From NCBI RefSeq assembly GCF_009933135.1, contig NZ_MAEH01000012.1, forward strand, positions 62,001 to 126,000: DNA of 64,000 bases. The letters are read 5' to 3'. The DNA comes from Candidatus Enterococcus leclercqii. Its GTDB lineage: Bacteria > Bacillota > Bacilli > Lactobacillales > Enterococcaceae. Shown here piece by piece: positions 44,588-54,055 of the stretch (its first letter is position 1; each line of letters begins with the position of its first letter). The notes below the pieces were generated by a model that had not been told where the DNA came from, did no database searches, and saw nothing but the letters and a program-made list of their open reading frames with translations. Both the position numbers and the translations under genes were made by a program.

Positions 44588-44713
44588 ATCTTGTGGAACG
44601 TGATTCACCAGTTGTTAGGAACCAGTTCTACTTTGTACACATTTTATCATGCTTATCCTATCATTTGGAAAAATTAGAAATAATTTTCAGAATATTCCAC
44701 CCTTCCACAAGAT
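44588..44713. promoter_or_regulatory. Long-range inverted repeat in the metF / S-component control region
   Basis: ATCTTGTGGAA (44588-44598) and TTCCACAAGAT (44703-44713) are perfect 11-bp inverted copies 104 bases apart. On the minus strand the second arm runs directly into the metF ribosome site GGAGGG. No cobalamin-riboswitch B12 box and no T-box core was recognised here. Confidence 0.55.
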
Positions 44714-44851
44714 ATGATAAAGTTGTACTGCACACAGTCCACAACCTGACTGTTTTTTACGAGTTCTAATCGATATTGATAATAAAAAGACAGGCTCTGA
44801 GTCCGTTGCCTGTTGAACGAACTTCAAAAAAAGCGAACTGGAGAATTCCTG

Positions 44852-45430
44852 ATGAATAAGTTATCTCACGAAAAAAAAACCGATCATCTAATTAATGATC
44901 GGAACCCTTCAAAACACCACATATCTGCCTTTTTCACAGCCCGCCGCATTGCTTTTTTGGCTTTGCTCACTGCCGCCTGTGTAGTAGGCCGATTTTTGTT
45001 CACCTTTCTTCCAAACGTCCAACCTATGACAGCAATTTTGTTAATGCTGACTCTCATTTTGAGTCTTCCTGAAGCTCTATTAGTTACTGGTTTATCCCTG
45101 GTAATCACGAATTTATTTTTAGGCTTTGGAATTTGGACTATCGGACAATTTATCAGTTACACTGGCATCCTACTGATTTTCTATCTACTCACTCGTCTTC
45201 CAGTTTTTGGTTCCAAATTATGGTTCCAAGCCGTGATTTCCGGTCTTCTAGGATTTGTTTACGGATTTATTTACTCTATTTTTAATTACTTTCTTATGGG
45301 AATGACCGTATTTTGGCCCTACTGGATCAGCGGTCTGAGCTTTGATGCCTTACACGCCTTGGGCAATATTAGCTTCTACCTAATTCTCTGGCCAATATTA
45401 AACAGAGTTATCGTGAAGAGGGGATCATGA
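44852..45430 (+). CDS. ECF transporter S component, probably for cobalamin (CbrT-like)
   Basis: The 192-aa product has six predicted membrane helices after a 30-residue polar start, with AARR/TARR-type and small-residue motifs of ECF substrate-binding components (ARRIAFLALLTAACVVGR). S components deliver a vitamin through the shared EcfAAT module, which is not in this window. The position opposite metF and cobalamin-dependent metH suggests B12 as ligand, as in CbrT of Lactobacillus delbrueckii. That is inference from context; folate would be the main alternative. GGAG lies 8 bases before the ATG at 44852. Confidence 0.8.
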   Translation: MNKLSHEKKTDHLINDRNPSKHHISAFFTARRIAFLALLTAACVVGRFLFTFLPNVQPMTAILLMLTLILSLPEALLVTGLSLVITNLFLGFGIWTIGQFISYTGILLIFYLLTRLPVFGSKLWFQAVISGLLGFVYGFIYSIFNYFLMGMTVFWPYWISGLSFDALHALGNISFYLILWPILNRVIVKRGS

Positions 45431-45469
45431 TTGCTATCACTACTTAAAATAACGAGCAAAGAAATATTT

Positions 45470-45555
45470 ATTTCAATTGAATCGCACCTAATACAGGAAG
45501 CGACAGCAAAAAGAACTTAGTTTGCTATTGGCTGTATCTCAATCCAGGGAGCGCC
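45470..45555 (-). repeat. Two degenerate CRISPR repeats at the trailer end
   Basis: 45470-45504 is a 35-base decayed repeat that ends AATACAGGAAGCGAC, sharing the G-to-A change of the second intact repeat. 45536-45555 reads ATCTCAATCCA then GGGAGCGCC: both ends of a repeat with the middle 13 bases lost. The gaps (31 and 35 bases) are normal spacer lengths, so these are old array units. Confidence 0.85.
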
Positions 45556-45590
45556 CCGTTTCCGGTAATCATTGAAGAAATATAGTCATT

Positions 45591-48333
45591 ATTTCAATCC
45601 ACGCTCCCAATACAGGGAGCGACTGGCAATGGCTACCCACAAGGAGACTTACTTTTATTTCAATCCACGCTCCCAATACAGGAAGCGACATCTTAAGTCT
45701 GGAAAGATGAGTACCGGGCTGCTATTTCAATCCACGCTCCCAATACAGGGAGCGACAAGTCGTTGACGTTGACGCTACTAAAGCCGCTATCATTTCAATC
45801 CACGCTCCCAATACAGGGAGCGACTTCATCTGTTTCCACTTTGACAGTCAGCAACTCTGATTTCAATCCACGCTCCCAATACAGGGAGCGACTAGACTTC
45901 TGGATTGGTCACTTCGGCCGACAAAGTATTTCAATCCACGCTCCCAATACAGGGAGCGACGGTAGACTTAGTCATTGATTGTAGCCTTGTATTTATTTCA
46001 ATCCACGCTCCCAATACAGGGAGCGACCGAAGTCTGCGGGTTAGAATGGAAGGACATTGATTTTATTTCAATCCACGCTCCCAATACAGGGAGCGACCGT
46101 GGATACGATGGAAAAAGTTGCTGCACTGCAAGAATTTCAATCCACGCTCCCAATACAGGGAGCGACCGACGAATCAGCTTTGGTGCCAGCTTATCCATTG
46201 GAATTTCAATCCACGCTCCCAATACAGGGAGCGACGTTGACAATGCCGCCGTGGACAGTCAAAGCACCGTATTTCAATCCACGCTCCCAATACAGGGAGC
46301 GACAAAATATTGACACAATAGTCGTCCATTTCCTTCGCATTTCAATCCACGCTCCCAATACAGGGAGCGACTGCCCCCTTGAACCGGTCTTTCGTTCGGA
46401 AAACATTTCAATCCACGCTCCCAATACAGGGAGCGACGGGAATTCCCACCCGTTGCGCCGTTTCCCAATGATATTTCAATCCACGCTCCCAATACAGGGA
46501 GCGACTTTTATAGTCAAACATTATATACTCTGATTCCTATTTCAATCCACGCTCCCAATACAGGGAGCGACACCGAGACGATATCGCCGAACTAAAGTCC
46601 GATCAATTTCAATCCACGCTCCCAATACAGGGAGCGACCAATCCATTTCTACCATGTCGACTGGTGGTAATTGCTATTTCAATCCACGCTCCCAATACAG
46701 GGAGCGACCAAGAGGGTACGATTGATTGCAACTACCGAGGAATTTCAATCCACGCTCCCAATACAGGGAGCGACAAAAAAGCGGCCGGAAATCTTTTAGA
46801 TGCAATTCTCATTTCAATCCACGCTCCCAATACAGGGAGCGACCCTCGCTTACATCGATGGCGAGCGAAACCAAATTATTTCAATCCACGCTCCCAATAC
46901 AGGGAGCGACCTTGCACACTGGGCTTGCCACAACGCCAAGCCTAAATTTCAATCCACGCTCCCAATACAGGGAGCGACAATATCGCGCCAAATCAACAAG
47001 AATGGTCAATTATTTCAATCCACGCTCCCAATACAGGGAGCGACTTTAAGTCGTTATAAATTTCAATAATTCTAGTTTTTATTTCAATCCACGCTCCCAA
47101 TACAGGGAGCGACACATTGCACTTTCTCAAAAACATACCTAAATGTTTTATTTCAATCCACGCTCCCAATACAGGGAGCGACCGTTATTAATGATTTGCT
47201 TTACAATGTTTCACGTATTTCAATCCACGCTCCCAATACAGGGAGCGACAAACATGATTAAAGAATATATACAAGTTGACGGCATTTCAATCCACGCTCC
47301 CAATACAGGGAGCGACCTCTCAAAATGCTATTATACCGGCGTTTATCTAATTATTTCAATCCACGCTCCCAATACAGGGAGCGACTCGCTATCAATCGTG
47401 ATTGATTCATCGAGATCTGTATTTCAATCCACGCTCCCAATACAGGGAGCGACCCCAGCTCCACATAAACCACAACGTATCATGCCAATTTCAATCCACG
47501 CTCCCAATACAGGGAGCGACACGCAATGCCGCTAACAAGCTTATGGATTAGATCAATTTCAATCCACGCTCCCAATACAGGGAGCGACCGATTCCAACAT
47601 GGAAGCTTGTTTGATTGCCGTTGCATTTCAATCCACGCTCCCAATACAGGGAGCGACGGATGATTTACATGAACTTGAACAGCTAATCGCCATTTCAATC
47701 CACGCTCCCAATACAGGGAGCGACACTATCTCAGCATCACAAGGATTACTTTGATCTGCAATTTCAATCCACGCTCCCAATACAGGGAGCGACATCCCGC
47801 AGTCCAGCATTTGCTTGGCCAGCGCATTATTTCAATCCACGCTCCCAATACAGGGAGCGACCGCGCTGCTTGAATCGTCTTGCCATGCCTTTTGATTTCA
47901 ATCCACGCTCCCAATACAGGGAGCGACCGTTCAGCGTCGCACGCGGCACGTCGTTAGAAAACAGATTTCAATCCACGCTCCCAATACAGGGAGCGACACC
48001 AAATACTCGCCAGTATGGTCACGGTTGGGTATTTCAATCCACGCTCCCAATACAGGGAGCGACGAGCTTCTTCCTGCGTAAATTGACCACCGTGCTCTAT
48101 TTCAATCCACGCTCCCAATACAGGGAGCGACGCGCCAGTAGCTTCAGCTTCTTCACTGTTAACATCATTTCAATCCACGCTCCCAATACAGGGAGCGACA
48201 AATAGCTTCCTGGAAATCATCAAAGTTTTTAACGATTTCAATCCACGCTCCCAATACAGGGAGCGACCTACATGTTTAATGGAGATGACACTGGCAACGA
48301 ATTTCAATCCACGCTCCCAATACAGGGAGCGAC
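45591..48333 (-). CRISPR. Type I-C CRISPR array, 41 repeats and 40 spacers
   Basis: I count 41 intact 33-base repeats starting at 45591 and ending at 48333, with starts 66-70 bases apart, so spacers of 33-37 bases. In crRNA orientation (minus strand) the repeat begins GTCGCTCCC, has the stem GCTCCC/GGGAGC and ends GTGGATTGAAAT, typical of type I-C. All copies look identical except the second from the distal end (one G-to-A change). New spacers are added at the 48.3-kb side, next to the leader and cas2. No two spacers looked alike. Short frames read through the array are artefacts. Confidence 0.99.
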
Positions 48334-48446
48334 TGCAAAAATAAGTAAATATCGTCTCATTTTTGTTTATTTCTGTGCATATGATTAATATATGCATACA
48401 ACCATATGGATATTTCCACAAATAAAAAAGATTTCAAAAAAAATCA
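48334..48446 (-). promoter_or_regulatory. CRISPR leader
   Basis: AT-rich stretch between the first repeat and the cas2 terminator. It contains an inverted repeat TGCATAT (48376-48382) / ATATGCA (48390-48396), a possible site for integration or array transcription factors. Confidence 0.75.
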
Positions 48447-48491
48447 GGTGCGAAACCTATAGGAAAAAGATGTTTGCCTCTGGTTCGCACC
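48447..48491 (-). terminator. Terminator of the cas operon
   Basis: GGTGCGAACC (48482-48491, minus reading) pairs with GGTTTCGCACC (48447-48457) across a 24-base loop, followed by TGATTTTTTTT. It lies between cas2 and the leader and would isolate array transcription. Confidence 0.8.
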
Positions 48492-48500
48492 ATTCGTTAC

Positions 48501-48791
48501 TTAGAAGATCAGTGTATCTTCAACTTGAATCGCTTCTTTAATACCAAAATGTTCAACCTTAGACTTGTATTGCTTACCCAAGCGATATATACGTAATGAA
48601 TCTTCACTCTCATCGATTGTTTGTAAGAGTTTGATTTTTAGCTGTGTATATTCCGTTTGATCTACAACGCACTCAAAGACTGAATTTTGTACACGGACTC
48701 CATAATCTTGACAGATTTTTGCAATTTTCCGAAGTCTCCTGCTACCTTTACGATCGAGGGTTGAAACATCATAGGTTACCAATATCATCAT
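48501..48791 (-). CDS. cas2: CRISPR-associated protein Cas2
   Basis: Cas2 bridges Cas1 dimers in spacer integration. The 96-aa product starts MMILVTYDVST, with the conserved Asp of the first strand, and has the ferredoxin-like RLRKIAKICQDYGVRVQNSVFEC typical of type I-C Cas2. The ATG at 48791 follows AGGTG by six bases, ten bases after the cas1 stop region. Last gene of the operon, followed by a terminator. Confidence 0.97.
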   Translation of the reverse strand: MMILVTYDVSTLDRKGSRRLRKIAKICQDYGVRVQNSVFECVVDQTEYTQLKIKLLQTIDESEDSLRIYRLGKQYKSKVEHFGIKEAIQVEDTLIF

Positions 48792-48800
48792 TTTGAGCAC

Positions 48801-49835
48801 CTACTTCCAAAGAAAGGGCGGATATTCATCCAGATCACCCCGCAAGTATCTCGCAAGTAGCAAGGCTTGAACATAAGGAACCAGGCCCCATTGAATCTGT
48901 TCTCCTAGGAAAGGATGCTGCAGCTTTTCATTTTTCTTTGACTGCCAGGCATCAAAAAATATTTTTCGTCCATCGTCTGTCAATAAGACGGCTCCACTCT
49001 CTTTTTCCAGAAAATGTTTTTTAGTCAATACTTTACGATTGACCAATCCCAGACAGAAACGATCCGCATAGACTCCTCGGAGTTCTTCCAATAAATCCAA
49101 CGCTAAAGATAGTCTACCTGGTCGGTCCTGATGCATGAAGCCAACATACGGATCCAAACCAACTGACTCTAATGCTGCTGCACAATCGTGGGTCAACAAT
49201 GAATAGGAGAGAGATAATAGTGCATTGACTGGATCGAGTGGCGGTCGCCTGCTGCGGTTGCTAAATTGAAAGGTCTCTTTTTGTTGCAAAATCATCTGAT
49301 CAAATACAAAGAAATATCGGCTAGCCAGCTGCCCTTCAATTCCTCGTAATGTATCCAATTCAGTTACTTGAGAGCGAATTATTCCAATACCATCTTTCAA
49401 TTCAGCTGAAACCTGCTTAAACAACTCTTGATTGATCCTCAACCCATGGTCTCGAGTAAAACGCTCTAACATCCAACGTTGATTGTATAGTTTACCTATA
49501 ATAAAATTTTTGGCAATGGTCAAGCTTTCTGGTTCAGATTCCGACATCAGATACTGTTTCTTACGCAAAAGTACATTGCCAAAAGTTGGCCCCACAACAC
49601 GACACTGAAATTTACCGCCAGCGGTCAAAAATGTAATGGCGATATTTCGTTTCATACACTCACTCATCAACGCGGGGCTCATCCCCACATAGTTATTGGT
49701 TATGATTCCTTCTAGGTTATGAAGCGGTATCCGCCCCACTCGCTCATCTTGGTTCCAAACTACTAAATTCGCACCATCCAAGCGAAGGTATAAATCAGGA
49801 GTTGTAATAAAAACTGTATTTAGGAGTTTTCTCAT
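48801..49835 (-). CDS. cas1: CRISPR-associated endonuclease/integrase Cas1, type I-C
   Basis: Cas1 is the metal-dependent integrase that inserts new spacers. The 344-aa product starts MRKLLNTVFITTPD and has the catalytic residues in their usual places: Glu in LDTLRGIEGQLASRYFF, His in GFMHQDRPGRLSLALDLLEE and the final Asp/Glu region. NALLSLSYSLLTHDC is the family signature. The ATG at 49835 overlaps the cas4 stop (ATGA) with GGAGG upstream. Confidence 0.98.
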   Translation of the reverse strand: MRKLLNTVFITTPDLYLRLDGANLVVWNQDERVGRIPLHNLEGIITNNYVGMSPALMSECMKRNIAITFLTAGGKFQCRVVGPTFGNVLLRKKQYLMSESEPESLTIAKNFIIGKLYNQRWMLERFTRDHGLRINQELFKQVSAELKDGIGIIRSQVTELDTLRGIEGQLASRYFFVFDQMILQQKETFQFSNRSRRPPLDPVNALLSLSYSLLTHDCAAALESVGLDPYVGFMHQDRPGRLSLALDLLEELRGVYADRFCLGLVNRKVLTKKHFLEKESGAVLLTDDGRKIFFDAWQSKKNEKLQHPFLGEQIQWGLVPYVQALLLARYLRGDLDEYPPFLWK

Positions 49836-50485
49836 TCTGCCAACCTCCGCTTCATGTAGGATGCTACTGATTCTTTTTTGGAAAGGACTGGCAAACACAC
49901 ATTTTTTAAGGAGCACCGTTCACATTTTTTCGTGATTTTCACAGTCGGCGTCCACCGCTTACGCCAATATTCATGCATCTCAGCCGTAATTTCCTGCAAT
50001 TTTTCTAATTTCTCTCTAGTGATTTCTACGGTCAGTCGATTACGGGTTTCAAAATAAAATAGTTCGCCACTTTTGATTTCAGCAACTAACATTTCGTTCA
50101 AACAGAAAGCTTGTGCTGTCAACTGCATTTCATCACTGAGATCCGGCTTCTGCTTTCCACGCTTGTATTCCACAGGGTTGATGCGAAAACGATCCTGGTA
50201 CTTGGGAATCATTACTCCGCTATCATCACGGATGAATTCCACTACATCACAAATACCACTTATTCCTAACTCTCGCGAATGGATGGGGAGGGCTCGAACA
50301 ATCAATTGATCATTACGCTTTTCTCGAATAAAAGGCTGATCTGCTTTTTCGTGCAGGTGGCTGCCTTCTACAGTCAGCGTATTTTCTGCCCACTGTTGTT
50401 CAATATGAATCAGCGCCCATTGTCGTTTACAAAAAACAAAATGCTGAATTCCCGAAATCATCAAGAAATCTTCTTCTTGATACAT
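49832..50485 (-). CDS. cas4: CRISPR-associated exonuclease Cas4
   Basis: Cas4 trims prespacers and selects those with the right PAM before integration. The 217-aa product has the RecB-type nuclease core (GICDVVEF, then VEYKRGKQK with the catalytic Lys) and the iron-sulfur cysteines: one near residue 19 (FVFCKRQW) and three in CERCSLKNVC near the C-terminus. It is coupled to cas1. The start at 50485 lies three bases after the cas7 stop; the ribosome site is inside cas7. Confidence 0.96.
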   Translation of the reverse strand: MYQEEDFLMISGIQHFVFCKRQWALIHIEQQWAENTLTVEGSHLHEKADQPFIREKRNDQLIVRALPIHSRELGISGICDVVEFIRDDSGVMIPKYQDRFRINPVEYKRGKQKPDLSDEMQLTAQAFCLNEMLVAEIKSGELFYFETRNRLTVEITREKLEKLQEITAEMHEYWRKRWTPTVKITKKCERCSLKNVCLPVLSKKESVASYMKRRLAE

Positions 50486-50487
50486 GC

Positions 50488-51345
50488 TCAGATACCATCA
50501 AATTCCTGAACCGGCAATTTTTCTAAAGAAGCCACTTCAATATCGTAATCTTCAATAGAGCGTGGTACATCAACACCACCCTTTTTAATCAGCTTAACGG
50601 AACGATGAACCTTTGCGGAGGGATAAGCGCCTGCTTTACTCGGATGTTTCCACCAGTAAACTTTTTCCACTGTCATTGATCCCTCAGGTCTAGCAGCTGA
50701 CGCATCATTTTCAAATAAAGATTTTAAAGCTTCCAAAAATTTTTCAGCATCAGCATCAGTAAAGCCCGTTTTTTCAGCTAATTGAGGATTAATACTTCCA
50801 TTAAAGGTATAAAGACCGCTACTCACGAAATGCTTCGTTCCCATGGTGTCAGAGCCTTTCCCATCACCAGGAACTGAGTTGACACTTTTAGTAATCTGCA
50901 TAGAAGTAATTTCTACCGGTTCTACACTTTCGGCTAATTGAACGGAAACGGGCCCTCGTACACCTACTGATACTTGCGTTCCTGAAAAAGCAAAAACTTG
51001 CCCAAAAGCTCGAACATCAAACCAGTTCTCACAAGCAACCTTAGCAAAAGCATCAGCGTCCGCTTTTTTCTTGTCCCCAAGAATCTTTTTCAGAGATTCT
51101 ACGCTTTCGGCACGATCTTTGAGGTTAGTAAAACCATCATCTGCACGGTCATTTGATTGGATAAAGATGCGTTCACCAAGATCTTGTAGTCGATTGCGAA
51201 TTTTCCGTTTGATAGCAACATCAGAGACTTCGCCAAACCCTTCAAAATCCTGCCGCGGCCGATTTCCGTTCAATGGATCGCCATTTGGATTCGCATTTTT
51301 CACTGAAAAAATCACCTTGAAATCGTATTTGTTCTGCAAGCTCAT
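50488..51345 (-). CDS. cas7: Cascade backbone subunit Cas7 (Csd2), type I-C
   Basis: Cas7 polymerises along the crRNA spacer and forms the Cascade filament. The 285-aa product has the Csd2 family start KYDFKVIFSVKNANPNGDPLNGNRPRQD and the later GVRGPVSVQLAESVEPVEITSMQITKS. Each Cas7 finger displaces every sixth crRNA base, which matters for the candidate guide at 56774-56934. The ATG at 51345 overlaps the cas8c stop, with AGAGGAGGAAG upstream. Confidence 0.97.
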   Translation of the reverse strand: MSLQNKYDFKVIFSVKNANPNGDPLNGNRPRQDFEGFGEVSDVAIKRKIRNRLQDLGERIFIQSNDRADDGFTNLKDRAESVESLKKILGDKKKADADAFAKVACENWFDVRAFGQVFAFSGTQVSVGVRGPVSVQLAESVEPVEITSMQITKSVNSVPGDGKGSDTMGTKHFVSSGLYTFNGSINPQLAEKTGFTDADAEKFLEALKSLFENDASAARPEGSMTVEKVYWWKHPSKAGAYPSAKVHRSVKLIKKGGVDVPRSIEDYDIEVASLEKLPVQEFDGI

Positions 51346-51346
51346 C

Positions 51347-53239
51347 TTATTCTTCCTCCTCTTTGACCGGTTGTTTATGATAAATTGCATATTCTTGACT
51401 ATAGTACCCTAACAGATAACGCCCATCTAATGACTTATCTATATACGTTCCTGGATTAAATTGATCCATAATTTCAGAAAATAACTTGTCATAAAAAACT
51501 TTTTGGTTTGGGCGCAAACGATCAATATAAGGTTGCAAATTTTTCCGAATGATCATCCAGGTTTTTACCGGATGCATACTAAACGCATTCATATAACGTT
51601 CAGCGCTAGTAGATCGTCCAGATGCTCCCTGATTTTTCAAAACTTCATTTTCAAGTACATGACTAACAGCCAACAAGCGTCCAAACAAGTAATTACGCTC
51701 ATTTCTTTCTTTATCGAGACTCACTGAGCATCCTCCTTTATCACGGAAAAAGTAATTATTTACCATGGAACAAGAAATTTCTAAAGCTTTACGCCACTGC
51801 CAATTTTGTTCAAAACTTGCTGGGTTTGAAACCCGATGAGCCAATTTGGACATCAGATCGTAAGGAACCTTTTTATTTTCAACTACACAGGTAAATAAAG
51901 CCGTTGTCGCATTATTCAAGACTCTATCATTGGCGTTTTCACCAAAAGCAGCTTTGGCGATGTCATACAAATTGGGCGCTCCATAATAATGTCGCGGCTG
52001 TTTGTTCACAAAATACGTATGACGCCAAGCTGCTTGCTGTTGCCACAGTTCGATACGTGTTAAATATTGTTTTTGATCGGTAGAGTTATAATACAAAATA
52101 CCAATTCGTCCCGGAGTTGCATTGTCTAAAATCATAATATTTACTCTGTCATCAATGGCCAAATTTTCATTTTTTCCGTATATTGCACTCTTTAGCAATT
52201 TTGCGAATTCTTCTTGTGTTTGAGGTATTCCAGAATCTTCTTCCAGATCGTCATCCTCATCAAAAAAATCAAGACCTCCCGCCATCGGTGTAAAACGTTC
52301 TGGAAGTGATTTTCCCCAAACTAGATAAACGCGTCCATCACGAATAATACCTTGCTTAGAAATCAGCCATTTTAGCGCGTTATGTGCTTTTTGTGACACT
52401 TCATAACCGACACCGGCAACTTGTGTTTTATCTGTAAATCTGCCCCGATAAGTGAAGTTAGTCGCGTCATTAGCTGAAATCAGTTTAGCCATATCGCCGC
52501 CATAGCGTAATCCAGAGGCATGTGATTCTGTCACAGGCATCGGTTTTCCAGTTACATAATCGATACCCTCTTGTCCTCCAATGAATTCTTTAGTTGCTGA
52601 TTTTACAATTTCAGGATTTTCCCATAACAAGAGCTCATTTTTATTCCCTCGTGGATCATGAATCGTAAAACGAATCATCGCTGAATCCTGACTTCCTGCC
52701 AATACATCAAAGATTGCCGGTTTGTACCCTAGTTTATCCGTCATTTCTTTCGACCATTTTGGTAGTAATTTGCCATTGTCATCAAGGAACAAAATCTTTT
52801 TTTCTACCAAATCCTTGATTAATCGATTTTTTTGCAGATAGCGGTATACTCCCATCAAGCGTGGGTCATGATCAGACCAACGCCGTAACTGTTCCATATA
52901 CATTTCATGAGGTGTCGGTTTTTTCTTTTTTGCGTCTACATATTGGTCAAAATCTCCTGCAACATATTTCAGCCCATCATGGAGCGGATGCGGAACGGGA
53001 CTGCTGGTCCTTCCCCCAGATGCTTCAGTTACCGGAATGATAGTCGGCATCTCTTCTTTACTCAAAACTCGAGCATCAAAGCATTCCCCATCTGGCGTAA
53101 TCTGCATCTCAATTTGTACATTTCTATAGGCATGACCCACTGGAAGTAGAGAAAACTGTTGGTTTCTTCTTATCAAAATTTGGCCAATTTGGTCTTGATT
53201 TGCTTCATAGGTTTCATATAAGTCTGCAATCCAAGTCAC
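51347..53239 (-). CDS. cas8c: Cascade large subunit Cas8c (Csd1), type I-C
   Basis: Cas8c recognises the PAM (TTC in studied I-C systems) and holds the displaced strand. The 630-aa product has the Csd1 pattern: [10 protein letters not shown] at the start, [14 protein letters not shown], and [12 protein letters not shown] mid-protein. The GTG start at 53239 overlaps the cas5 stop (GTGA). In other I-C systems a small subunit, Cas11c, is made from an internal start in the last third of cas8c; the ATG at 51853 ([10 protein letters not shown], 168 aa) is a candidate, with AAAAGG 14 bases upstream. Confidence 0.96.
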   Translation of the reverse strand: MTWIADLYETYEANQDQIGQILIRRNQQFSLLPVGHAYRNVQIEMQITPDGECFDARVLSKEEMPTIIPVTEASGGRTSSPVPHPLHDGLKYVAGDFDQYVDAKKKKPTPHEMYMEQLRRWSDHDPRLMGVYRYLQKNRLIKDLVEKKILFLDDNGKLLPKWSKEMTDKLGYKPAIFDVLAGSQDSAMIRFTIHDPRGNKNELLLWENPEIVKSATKEFIGGQEGIDYVTGKPMPVTESHASGLRYGGDMAKLISANDATNFTYRGRFTDKTQVAGVGYEVSQKAHNALKWLISKQGIIRDGRVYLVWGKSLPERFTPMAGGLDFFDEDDDLEEDSGIPQTQEEFAKLLKSAIYGKNENLAIDDRVNIMILDNATPGRIGILYYNSTDQKQYLTRIELWQQQAAWRHTYFVNKQPRHYYGAPNLYDIAKAAFGENANDRVLNNATTALFTCVVENKKVPYDLMSKLAHRVSNPASFEQNWQWRKALEISCSMVNNYFFRDKGGCSVSLDKERNERNYLFGRLLAVSHVLENEVLKNQGASGRSTSAERYMNAFSMHPVKTWMIIRKNLQPYIDRLRPNQKVFYDKLFSEIMDQFNPGTYIDKSLDGRYLLGYYSQEYAIYHKQPVKEEEE

Positions 53240-53961
53240 GATTTCTCCACCTCCAACTCCTGAAACAAGACTTCTGCTGATTGAATGTCTGACAGCGTAA
53301 ATTCTTTAGCCTTCATCTTTTTCACGGTACGAACAAGGTGACACTCTTCCGGCCGTGGAAAAATGATTACCCCTCGCTCCATCTTTGGTTGCCACAGACG
53401 AACTTGTAGTTCATCTTTTCCTGTTTCATCAGGGTAAGATAATCCATGAACCATCGTTCCAAAATATTGTGGATTCTCATCCTCATCATAGGCACCTACA
53501 GCTTCACCAAATTCACAGGGCTCGACGTATCCTTGACACTCTCTAGCTCCCAGAAAGATATCTCGTCGACCACCTTTGGCCAATGATCGCTTCAAAATTT
53601 GATAGTGTTTGTTCTCATTGTAGTCTTTCCGCAAATCAGGACGATGGTGATTGAATTCAAAATGCACTTTTACTTCATAAACCGGATCCCGCAAGTAACT
53701 ATAATAAGCGAGGTTACTGCTAGACGTGTTATTGAAAACCAATGGACGAACTCCTTTTGATTCCATTCGAATAGGATTAACCACCCGAACTTCATCAACA
53801 ATATATATAATTGTCGGCTTCCAATAAATTGATTCTGCAATTCCTTTTAATGCTTGGTAAGTAGGTACTGGATAGCTGGATTTCTCGCCTCCCAACTTAG
53901 TTATCGGATCTGTGAACAATCCATATTTCCCATAAACACGAAAACAAATTTGATTTTTCAA
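53236..53961 (-). CDS. cas5: Cas5 (Cas5d), crRNA-processing endonuclease, type I-C
   Basis: In type I-C, Cas5d takes the place of Cas6: it cuts the repeat at the 3' base of its hairpin and stays on the 5' handle. The 241-aa product has the Cas5 start ([31 protein letters not shown]) and [11 protein letters not shown] near residue 150. The start is unusual. AAGGAGGG is followed seven bases later by a TTG at 53961; no ATG is placed correctly, and the ATG at 53985 lies upstream of the ribosome site. A TTG at 53964 is the alternative. Confidence 0.94.
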   Translation of the reverse strand: MKNQICFRVYGKYGLFTDPITKLGGEKSSYPVPTYQALKGIAESIYWKPTIIYIVDEVRVVNPIRMESKGVRPLVFNNTSSSNLAYYSYLRDPVYEVKVHFEFNHHRPDLRKDYNENKHYQILKRSLAKGGRRDIFLGARECQGYVEPCEFGEAVGAYDEDENPQYFGTMVHGLSYPDETGKDELQVRLWQPKMERGVIIFPRPEECHLVRTVKKMKAKEFTLSDIQSAEVLFQELEVEKS

Positions 53962-54055
53962 CAAATTCCCTCCTTTCAAAATCATTTTGTAGCATATCCC
54001 TGATTCGACTATATCAAAAATTCAAACACCAGAAAAGCGTTTTCATACAACGTTA

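Noticed and set aside
44570-44851. Cobalamin riboswitch expected ahead of metF-metH or the S component
   Set aside because: No B12-box sequence or matching fold could be recognised on either strand.
45572-48421. Many open frames of 60-160 codons in the array region with repeated phrases such as SIHAPNTGSD
   Set aside because: They are translations of the CRISPR repeats and spacers in several frames, with no ribosome sites.
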